From Chloroflexota bacterium (GTDB taxonomy: Bacteria > Chloroflexota > UBA4733), in NCBI GenBank assembly GCA_025449435.1, contig JANWJO010000097.1, positions 1 through 19,773 on the forward strand: 19,773 bases of DNA, given 5' to 3'. The translations under genes were made by a program, and so were the position numbers. Below, piece after piece: positions 7,449-13,953 of this stretch. The stretch's first letter is position 1. Each line of letters opens with the position of its first letter. The notes below the pieces were generated by a model. It was not told the origin of the DNA. It searched no databases and worked only from the letters and a program-made list of their open reading frames with translations.

Positions 7449-7895
7449 ATGACGAGTGTAGCCGAACTTCCTCTCTTGCAGGCAAAGCTGTATGCTCGCT
7501 GTACCCAAATTGTCAGTGATCTCGTGCGCCCAGTGAACACCAGCCAGATACTCGGCTTGGCCCTTGCCGTGCAGTTACACCCCGGGTTGGCCACGGCGCT
7601 CAGCTATGCAACCAGCAAGCAGAACCAATCGGAGCGCATGGGATACCGGTCGGAACAGCACTTTTGGCAGCAGGTGGCTTCCCTGGTCCTGGAACTCGCC
7701 GCGGACGTTCAGGGGTTATCGAGTGGCGAGTCCCACCGGCAGCGCGTGGGCAACAAGCTGGCTGTCGACTGCGCTCGTCACTTGATGGCCGGCAACACCA
7801 TGCGTGCAGGCATGTTTGAAGACGCGGCGCACAGCACAGCGCGGCGAGATGGTGCGCGTTCTGACCGCCGGCCGCTAGCAGGAGTTCACCCGTGA
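7449..7895 (+). CDS. Small helical protein of unknown function in the effector operon
   Basis: A 148-residue protein I do not recognise. It is predicted mostly helical to ~residue 130 and ends in a basic, flexible stretch (STARRDGARSDRRPLAG). It has no Cys-pair zinc motif, no RAMP glycine loop, no HEPN R-x4-6-H signature that I can defend, and no membrane segment. It starts 6 nt after the preceding stop, and its stop overlaps the next gene's GTG start (GTGA), so it is translationally coupled within the operon and is almost certainly real. By size and place it could be a second Cas11-type small subunit or an accessory protein; both are inference. Confidence 0.6.
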   Translation: MTSVAELPLLQAKLYARCTQIVSDLVRPVNTSQILGLALAVQLHPGLATALSYATSKQNQSERMGYRSEQHFWQQVASLVLELAADVQGLSSGESHRQRVGNKLAVDCARHLMAGNTMRAGMFEDAAHSTARRDGARSDRRPLAGVHP

Positions 7896-8767
7896 CCACG
7901 ACGACTGATCGTTCCTTCTTACGCTTGCAGAACCGCTGGACATTTGGCGGCGTGCTGCAGTTCGACGCACCGTGGCACATCGGGGCGACCGATCAAGGAA
8001 GCATCGCCGTGGATCGCGCTGTAGTCCGCAATGCCGGGGGTGCACCCTACGTTCCAGCGAGCACGTTGAAGGGAGTGCTGCGGGCCACGGTAGATCGACT
8101 GGGCCCCACAGCTGGGGCAAGTCGCAATGTGCACTGCTGTTGCCTCAGTGACAGTGAACTGACGTGCCCATCGGCGGCAGGCTCGCCGGCGCGCGAAGCC
8201 GTCGAAAAGGCGCTTGCCGGCTTTGACGGCAGTGAGCGCGAGCGCAACAGCCAGCTCCTTTCATTACTCGAAGAACGGCTGTGTGCAACCTGCCGGCTAT
8301 TTGGCTCACCCTGGCTCGCTGGCCGGGTTTACCTGGCCGACGGTGCTGTGATCACACCAGACTACGTGCCCTCGGAAGTTCGAGACACAGCCGGTGTCGA
8401 TCGTGATAGCGGTACGCTCCGCGAGCAGTCGCGGGTAAGTGGTGAGGTGGTGCCGGCAGCGACAGCAATTGCATTCCACATGGACTGCGAAAACCTCGAC
8501 GCGCTGGACCAAGCGCTTCTGGCGCTTGCGCTGGCCGAGGCCAGCCACGGGCGGGTTCGCCTGGGCGGTAGCACCGCCCGCGGGCTGGGAAGCTGCCGGT
8601 TGCTGCTGGACCGCGTGGAGTCTATTGACTTCGATGCTGCACACCGAACACAAGTACTTGCCTATGTGCGCGATGGGACGATGACGAGCCGGTCGCCAGA
8701 GACCTGGCTAGCGTCTTCCATCGAGTGGCTGTTGACAGATGAGGAAGTGGGCGAGTCTGGTGCATAG
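7892..8767 (+). CDS. Cas7/Csm3-type RAMP protein with intact catalytic Asp
   Basis: A 291-residue backbone subunit, the most Csm3-like of the set. The N-terminus has HIGATDQGSIAVDRAVV, then VPASTLKGVLR. D41 sits where Csm3's target-RNA-cleaving Asp lies, so this copy is predicted to be catalytically competent. A Cys cluster (CCC near 85, a further Cys, then CATCRLFG with C131 and C134) likely binds zinc. VDRDSGT, then a glycine loop RLGGSTARGLG, complete the RAMP fold. The start is GTG at 7892 with AGGAG (7880-7884) 7 nt upstream; GTGA overlaps the preceding stop. The next Cas7 gene overlaps its end. Confidence 0.83.
   Translation: MTTTTDRSFLRLQNRWTFGGVLQFDAPWHIGATDQGSIAVDRAVVRNAGGAPYVPASTLKGVLRATVDRLGPTAGASRNVHCCCLSDSELTCPSAAGSPAREAVEKALAGFDGSERERNSQLLSLLEERLCATCRLFGSPWLAGRVYLADGAVITPDYVPSEVRDTAGVDRDSGTLREQSRVSGEVVPAATAIAFHMDCENLDALDQALLALALAEASHGRVRLGGSTARGLGSCRLLLDRVESIDFDAAHRTQVLAYVRDGTMTSRSPETWLASSIEWLLTDEEVGESGA
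8741..8747 (+). promoter_or_regulatory. Shine-Dalgarno deciding the start of the second large Cas7 gene
   Basis: GAGGAAG lies inside the end of the preceding gene, 12 nt before GTG 8760. It favours GTG 8760 over the in-frame ATG at 8739, which would overlap the site itself. Confidence 0.45.
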
Positions 8768-9755
8768 ACAACTCCTTAACGCGTGTCGCCTGCACGTGCA
8801 ACTGCAAACGGACTCGCCGCTGTTGGTACGCGCTGCGGTGGAATCACTCGCCGGTCCCGAGGTGGGCCCTGTCACCACGTTACGCGATGGACTCGACCAG
8901 CCGTTTCTACCCGGCAGCACGTTGCGGGGGGCACTGCGCAGCAGGGCCGAACGCATTGCCCGGACACTGCGCACGGACAGTGCGTGCAATCCGGTCGAAG
9001 ATCGTGGTCCCCAGCGCTCGTGTAGTCGCAGGCTCGAAGAGCGCGAGCCCCAGCGTGGCGAGCGTACGGCAGCGCCAAACACTCCGGCGACAGTCTATCG
9101 GGACTCTTGCGCCACGTGCAAGATGTTTGGCAATACTAGCCTGGCAGGCAGGATCGCCGTCTCCGACGGCTATTTACCAGTTGGTGTCCAGCCAGCCATG
9201 GTGCGGCGCGACGGTGTGGGTATAGACCGATTCAGCGGCAGCGCGAGTCTTCGATCGCACTATGAATTTGAGGCAGTCGCGAGCGGAACGTTCTCGTTCG
9301 AGGTGTCCATGAGCAACTTTGAGCTGTGGCAACTCGGCCTTTTGTTGCTCAGCACGCGCGACCTGGTTGATGGGCATGTGCCTCTTGGTTCGGGCAAGGC
9401 GCGGGGGCTGGGCCGGGTGAGCGGTAGGATCAGCAGCGTTGTGCTCTCCGAGGTGCGTTCTACACAGCCGGGTAGCGCTGATTCCACGATTCATGGCCTG
9501 GGATCGCTCACAACTGACTGGCGCGCCTACGGTTTACAGCAGACGGACTCCATGCGCGTCGACTTGCCGGTGGCACCCCAGCCAGATGGCATTTGGAGCA
9601 CTACGACGCTCAGCGGACACGACCTCCCTATGGACCTATTGACCGAGCGCGTGGTGAGCTATCTGGAGCAGCAGTACCGCCCGTCCCCGTGGCTGACGCG
9701 CGAAGCGGAAGGTGACAGAGCGGATGCCTCGCGCACACGCCATTCAGACAGCTGA
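8760..9755 (+). CDS. Cas7-type RAMP protein, catalytic Asp not evident
   Basis: A 331-residue RAMP protein (338 if started at ATG 8739). It shows LPGSTLRGALR (P51-G57), the zinc-type motif CATCKMFGN (C117, C120), GIDRFSGS, and a glycine loop PLGSGKARGLGR, all typical of Cas7 backbone subunits. Aligning it without gaps to the 291-residue Cas7 through the PGSTLRG motif puts Pro where that protein has D41 (segment GPVTTLRDGLDQPFLPG), although Asp residues occur a little later in the loop. It is therefore probably non-cleaving, or its loop is shifted. A C-terminal extension of ~110 residues follows the RAMP core. It overlaps the preceding gene by 8 bp and the Csx19-like gene by 32 bp. Confidence 0.78.
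   Translation: MHRQLLNACRLHVQLQTDSPLLVRAAVESLAGPEVGPVTTLRDGLDQPFLPGSTLRGALRSRAERIARTLRTDSACNPVEDRGPQRSCSRRLEEREPQRGERTAAPNTPATVYRDSCATCKMFGNTSLAGRIAVSDGYLPVGVQPAMVRRDGVGIDRFSGSASLRSHYEFEAVASGTFSFEVSMSNFELWQLGLLLLSTRDLVDGHVPLGSGKARGLGRVSGRISSVVLSEVRSTQPGSADSTIHGLGSLTTDWRAYGLQQTDSMRVDLPVAPQPDGIWSTTTLSGHDLPMDLLTERVVSYLEQQYRPSPWLTREAEGDRADASRTRHSDS
9709..9714 (+). promoter_or_regulatory. Shine-Dalgarno deciding the start of the Csx19-like gene
   Basis: AAGGTG lies 9 nt before ATG 9724. The alternative GTG start at 9712 falls within this site, so ATG 9724 is preferred. Confidence 0.45.
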
Positions 9756-10221
9756 CCTCGCCATTGACACCGTCCTGACAGCGATCCAAGGACAGGTGGA
9801 GTATCTGTACGTGGAGACGGCAAGCACATCCCGCTGGTCTACGTTCGCCCCAAGCAGTGTCCCGGCTGTGTTCAAGTGCTTTCGCGCCTTCGGTCCCCGC
9901 TGCGACGTCCAGTGCTGGCAGGAAAATAACCAGCTCCGCGTGACCGTAGTTCACGATGGGCCACGACTTCCCCTTCCTGCCACGGAAACGATCGACCTGG
10001 CGGAGTTCGACAGCGAAGAGGTGACGTTTGTCCTGTGGGGCGAGCGGAGCAGCACCGACACCGCTTGGCGCGAGCCGGGGTTCCAGCGATGCTGGGAGTA
10101 TCCAATTGCTGGCGCTCCGTCACGAGTGGGTGTGCGAGCCATTGAATACCGGGACAGGGACACCAGCGAACTCCAATTCGTGCGCTACGTCTCGCTGGCG
10201 CCGATGGGAGAACGAGCATGA
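9724..10221 (+). CDS. csx19: Csx19-like protein of type III-D
   Basis: A 165-residue protein (169 if begun at GTG 9712). The second half carries the pattern I associate with Csx19 (the TIGR03984-type family): FVLWGERSS, then GFQRCWEYPI, RVRAIEY-like RVGVRAIEYRDRD and finally LQFVRYVSLAP. Csx19 is found almost only in subtype III-D operons next to Csx10 and Cas7 genes; it is reported as a subunit of the Synechocystis III-D complex, and its exact role is poorly defined. It overlaps the upstream Cas7 gene by 32 bp, and its stop overlaps the ATG of the last Cas7 gene (ATGA). Family identity is from remembered motif order, not a search. Confidence 0.65.
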   Translation: MPRAHAIQTADLAIDTVLTAIQGQVEYLYVETASTSRWSTFAPSSVPAVFKCFRAFGPRCDVQCWQENNQLRVTVVHDGPRLPLPATETIDLAEFDSEEVTFVLWGERSSTDTAWREPGFQRCWEYPIAGAPSRVGVRAIEYRDRDTSELQFVRYVSLAPMGERA

Positions 10222-11717
10222 ACCCGTACACGTTCGTGTCATTGGGTGGCCCACCAGAACGGCGCAAGCCGGCTGGCAACGGCGATTTTTCTGGCACCAC
10301 CGGTCGGTTGATGTGTACCTTGCTCGCCAGATCACCTATTTTTGTAGCCCAGCAGGCGTTCAGTCATGACGGCGACGCACCTGCCGAGTCTGGTCACCAG
10401 TCAATCGACTTTCCCGTGCTCCCTGATGGACGTCCGGTGTTGTGGGGAACGTCATTGCGGGGAGCTCTCCGTGCCGTGTGCGAGGCAGCCTCGGCATCCT
10501 GCCTGTCCGTGTTTGATGGTGTCTACGAACGTGGAGCGGTAGACGACCGCGAGTTGCTCGGGCACGAATACCAACGCTGCGCCAGTCTCGACTCGTTGTG
10601 CCCCTCCTGCAGGTTGTTCGGAACCTTGGGACTATTTCGTACAGGCTACGCCGGCAACGTGCTAGTGAGCGACGCCGTCTACACGGGCGACGGTGCGAAG
10701 CCAGAAGCACGCATCTCGCTCGCCGCTCTGCATGCACCCAAGGTGCACCACGCCGCCTTCTATCGCACAGAAACGCCAGCGCTTGCTGGGAGGAAGTTCT
10801 ACTACCACCATACCAAGGCGCCAACCTCATCCATCGAGCGGTCACGTTTTAATCGCACCGTCCAGCCGCTACCTGCAGGCACAACGCTGCACTTCCGCCT
10901 ATCGTTTACTAGTGTCGCTGCCGACGATCTTCTCTTGCTCCTGTACGCGCTGGTTCTGCGCCCCAACTTGGGACATAAGATCGGCATGGGCAAGCCAGTT
11001 GGGCTCGGCAGCGCCACGATAACGGTGCGATCTGCCACGGTGCAGTCAGCGCGAGACGCTGCCCTCGGAGCCGCAGGCGTCCGTCTCGACGGCGAACAAT
11101 TAGAGCGGTGGCTGCTCACACAGGTTGCTGAATTCACGGCATCTCGGCCCACAGGCTCGTTGGAGCAACTTGAGGAAGTCCTAGCGCTCGATCCCGGCCG
11201 GCCGGTAGCGTATCCTTCGCCCGCATGGTTCCGGGACCATCCTATGGCGCCGCTCTCCACCGTACCCGACGTTGCGCCCATTGCGACCGGACCGGCCACA
11301 CGCACGTTCGTTCCTCGCCAAGCTGTTCCGTCAGCTGAAGCTGCTACGCCGATGCGCCCGTGGAGGCGTCCGGACGCGGGCCCGACACGCACGCAGCCAC
11401 CGTACCGCGATGCGCGACCAGCGGGCCAACCGCTGGAGCAGCGCGCGGCGCCGTCGCCTGGCGTCCGTCCAATGGAGTCAGGACGTGCTGCGCGTGATGA
11501 ACAGCCTCGACAACCTGAGAACGCTGGCGCGCCCCAACCAGCCGAGACAGCGGAAGAGCGTTCCGCCCCTGCGACCCTGGCAGACCTGGTGAAGCGCTTT
11601 TCCCGCCAACCTGAAGCGCCGAAGGGCCAAGTTACATCGACGAAAGAGAGCCAGCGCGCGCGGGACGAGCAACGACGCCTCATGGACCGCTTGCGTCGCG
11701 ACGGCTCTACTCAATAA
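10218..11717 (+). CDS. Large Cas7-type RAMP protein (TIGR03986-like) with basic disordered C-terminal extension
   Basis: A 499-residue protein. Residues 1-~300 form a RAMP domain of the type often annotated TIGR03986: PYTFVSLGG at the start, SGTTGRLMC, WGTSLRGALR, CPSCRLFG (C128, C131), GRKFYYHH, and the glycine loop HKIGMGKPVGLG. An Asp in SIDFPVLPDG, two or three residues off the ungapped position, may be the cleavage residue. From ~residue 330 the sequence is Pro/Ala/Arg/Glu-rich and looks disordered. It closes with a short helical, Arg/Lys-rich end (LADLVKRFSRQ, then RRLMDRLRRDG). This extension of ~170 residues is not standard. ATG 10218 overlaps the csx19 stop and follows GGGAG. It is the last effector gene. 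Confidence 0.78.
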   Translation: MNPYTFVSLGGPPERRKPAGNGDFSGTTGRLMCTLLARSPIFVAQQAFSHDGDAPAESGHQSIDFPVLPDGRPVLWGTSLRGALRAVCEAASASCLSVFDGVYERGAVDDRELLGHEYQRCASLDSLCPSCRLFGTLGLFRTGYAGNVLVSDAVYTGDGAKPEARISLAALHAPKVHHAAFYRTETPALAGRKFYYHHTKAPTSSIERSRFNRTVQPLPAGTTLHFRLSFTSVAADDLLLLLYALVLRPNLGHKIGMGKPVGLGSATITVRSATVQSARDAALGAAGVRLDGEQLERWLLTQVAEFTASRPTGSLEQLEEVLALDPGRPVAYPSPAWFRDHPMAPLSTVPDVAPIATGPATRTFVPRQAVPSAEAATPMRPWRRPDAGPTRTQPPYRDARPAGQPLEQRAAPSPGVRPMESGRAARDEQPRQPENAGAPQPAETAEERSAPATLADLVKRFSRQPEAPKGQVTSTKESQRARDEQRRLMDRLRRDGSTQ

Positions 11718-11741
11718 GTTCGCCAAAAGGGAGGACTGTAG

Positions 11742-12908
11742 GTGGCGCATCCGTTGAAGATCACCCGCGTCAGTGTGTTTCAGTACAAGCAGCAAGTGAC
11801 GGAACTCGGCGTCGACTACAACGGCTTCAACAGCGTGTATGAACCAGGGGCGCGCCGGGAATCGCGCGGCCATGTCCTCAAAATCGATACCGATGCGGGC
11901 ATTTCGGGCGAGTATGCCGGTGGTGACGGCGCGTCTTATGCCCAATTGGCGATGTTTGCCCACTATTTATTGGGCAAGGACCCCCTCCAGCGGGAACTTA
12001 TTTTCAATGATGTCAAGCGTGCACTGCGCAAACACGATCGCATGGCAATGGGTCCAGTCGACATCGTCCTCTGGGACATCGCAGGCAAGCTGCATCAAGC
12101 ACCCGTGTTTCAACTCCTTGGTGGTTGGAAGACGAGTCTCCCAGCCTACGCCAGCACCTATCATGGCGATGAAAACGGGGGGTTGAGTTCGCCGGAGGCC
12201 TTTGCCGATTTCGCTGTGCAATGCCAGGCGATGGGTTACCCAGCGTACAAGATCCATGGATGGGGTCGCGGCCCCATTCAGCGAGAAATGGACACGGTCC
12301 TGGAAACCCGCAAGCGAGTAGGCGCCGGTATGGACCTGATGATCGACCCCGCCTGCGAGTATGACACGTTTGCAGACGCACTCAAGGTGGGCCGCACCTG
12401 TGACGAAGCGAGCTACTTCTGGTACGAAGATCCGTACAAAGACGGTGGTGTGTCGGGCTATGCGCACCGGAAGCTGCGTCAGCTCATCAAGACACCGATC
12501 CTAATCGGTGAACACACCCGTGGCTTTGAAGCGCACGTGGACCTCATGGTGCAGGAATCCACAGACTTCGTGCGCGCCGATCCCGATTACGATGGCGGTA
12601 TTACCGGCGTCATGAAAATCGCCCACGCCGCCGAGGGGTTTGGCCTGGACGTCGAAATTCACGCGCCAGGTCCGCCCCACCGGCATTGCATGGCATCGAT
12701 TCGTAACACGAACTACTATGAACTCGGGCTGCTCAATCCCAAGGTGCCGTCAGTTCGGCGGCCGGTATACCTGGGCGACTACTCCGATGCCTTCGACGCG
12801 GTCGACAGTCGCGGCCATGTATCAGTACCCACCGGACCCGGCCTTGGGGTGGCGATAGATTGGGATTTCGTCCGCCACAACCAGACGGGTGTCACCGTTT
12901 ACGAGTGA
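11742..12908 (+). CDS. Mandelate racemase/muconate lactonizing enzyme family (enolase superfamily) protein
   Basis: A 388-residue Mg-dependent dehydratase, racemase or lactonizing enzyme. The enolase-superfamily active site is complete: K170-I-H172 at the end of barrel strand 2, metal ligands D202 (MIDPACEYD), E229 (YEDPY) and E257 (GEHTRG), and the Asp-His dyad D280/H307. That dyad has the same spacing of 27 as mandelate racemase (D270/H297). The KxH rather than KxK motif speaks against a classical racemase; a sugar-acid dehydratase is plausible, but the substrate is not deducible. The start is GTG 11742, 8 nt after AAGGGAGG. It begins only 24 bp after the last Cas7-type gene with no terminator, so it may be read through from the effector operon. 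Its 3' end overlaps the convergent pdxA-like gene by 10 bp. Confidence 0.88.
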   Translation: MAHPLKITRVSVFQYKQQVTELGVDYNGFNSVYEPGARRESRGHVLKIDTDAGISGEYAGGDGASYAQLAMFAHYLLGKDPLQRELIFNDVKRALRKHDRMAMGPVDIVLWDIAGKLHQAPVFQLLGGWKTSLPAYASTYHGDENGGLSSPEAFADFAVQCQAMGYPAYKIHGWGRGPIQREMDTVLETRKRVGAGMDLMIDPACEYDTFADALKVGRTCDEASYFWYEDPYKDGGVSGYAHRKLRQLIKTPILIGEHTRGFEAHVDLMVQESTDFVRADPDYDGGITGVMKIAHAAEGFGLDVEIHAPGPPHRHCMASIRNTNYYELGLLNPKVPSVRRPVYLGDYSDAFDAVDSRGHVSVPTGPGLGVAIDWDFVRHNQTGVTVYE

Positions 12909-13927
12909 TGCGCATCAGGGCGTGCTCGCATGCGTGCCGTAGCCATTTGGGCGGCGTAGCGTATGGCGAGCACCATGCTGCGCTCATTAGCCACTCCCTT
13001 GCCCGCAATGGCAAATCCCGTCCCATGGTCGACCGATGTGCGCACAAACGGCAGGCCAAGCGTGATGTTGACGCCGCCATAAAAGTCATTCATCTTGATG
13101 GCGATGTGCCCCTGGTCGTGATACATGGCCACGACACAGTCGTACTTTCCCTGGCTTGCCTCCCAGAAAATAGTGTCGGGAGACGCTGGACCACTGACTA
13201 CAACCCCTTGTTGAACGGCCTGCTCGATTGCAGGTGCGATGTGTCGGACGTCTTCGGTGCCAAACAACCCGTGTTCACCGGCGTGTGGATTCAACCCCGC
13301 GACAACTAACCGAGGCGCGTCGATGCCAAGCTGTACACACCCATCGTGCGCGATATGTATCGTTTCCAGGACTCGTTGCGGCGTAACGAGGGTACATGCC
13401 TCCGCGAGTGAAACATGTGTCGTCACATGGACGACGCGGAGTGTTTCGGTAGCCAGCATCATGGCAACCCGAGAACCAGCCATCTCCGCCAAGTACTCGG
13501 TGTGGCCCGTGAAGGCGAGGCCAGAAAGCGTGACCGCCTCTTTGTTCAACGGCGCGGTCACAATGCCATCCACGTATCCGGCTTGTGCCAGCCCAGCAGC
13601 GCGCCGCACATAGGCCAGGGCCGCAAGACCAGCGGAGGAAGAAAGCTTGCCCACTTCAACGCTGGACACATCCAGATTGTCATCGAGTACAACAATCTGA
13701 TTCACAGAAGACCGGGCATCGTCAGGGGCACCAGCACGTCGCACGACCTGCCCGGTACCTGCGTAGCGGGTGGCCTTCGACAGTATTTCGACGCTACCTA
13801 CCACAAGCGGACGGCACATTTTATACACTGCCGGGTCGCGCAAGGCCTTGACGGTCACTTCGGCGCCTACGCCGGCGGGATCGCCCATCGTGATCGCCAG
13901 CACCGGCAATACTGAGGCTGTAGTCAT
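12899..13927 (-). CDS. PdxA-family 4-hydroxythreonine-4-phosphate / four-carbon acid-phosphate dehydrogenase
   Basis: A 342-residue NAD-dependent, metal-dependent dehydrogenase of the PdxA family. It begins with ITMGDPAGVGAE and has GHTEYLA (H142). The three metal-binding His residues are H171 (TTHVSL), H215 (LNPHAGEHG) and H270 (MYHDQGH), with spacings of 44 and 55, close to E. coli PdxA (H166, H211, H266). The reaction is oxidation and decarboxylation of a 4-phospho hydroxy acid. No other pyridoxal synthesis gene is nearby. In catabolic clusters PdxA2 members act on D-threonate or erythronate 4-phosphate, so a catabolic role is as likely as vitamin B6 synthesis. ATG 13927 follows GAGGAGC. 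It is 26 bp downstream of the ligase gene and presumably co-transcribed. Confidence 0.88.
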   Translation of the reverse strand: MTTASVLPVLAITMGDPAGVGAEVTVKALRDPAVYKMCRPLVVGSVEILSKATRYAGTGQVVRRAGAPDDARSSVNQIVVLDDNLDVSSVEVGKLSSSAGLAALAYVRRAAGLAQAGYVDGIVTAPLNKEAVTLSGLAFTGHTEYLAEMAGSRVAMMLATETLRVVHVTTHVSLAEACTLVTPQRVLETIHIAHDGCVQLGIDAPRLVVAGLNPHAGEHGLFGTEDVRHIAPAIEQAVQQGVVVSGPASPDTIFWEASQGKYDCVVAMYHDQGHIAIKMNDFYGGVNITLGLPFVRTSVDHGTGFAIAGKGVANERSMVLAIRYAAQMATARMRARPDAHHS

Positions 13928-13953
13928 AGCATCGCTCCTCGCAATCCCGTCAA

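Noticed and set aside
10802..11683. 293-residue open frame on the minus strand
   Set aside because: Antisense to the large Cas7-like gene; composition is Ser/Arg/Pro-rich, as expected from the reverse of a GC-rich low-complexity tail.
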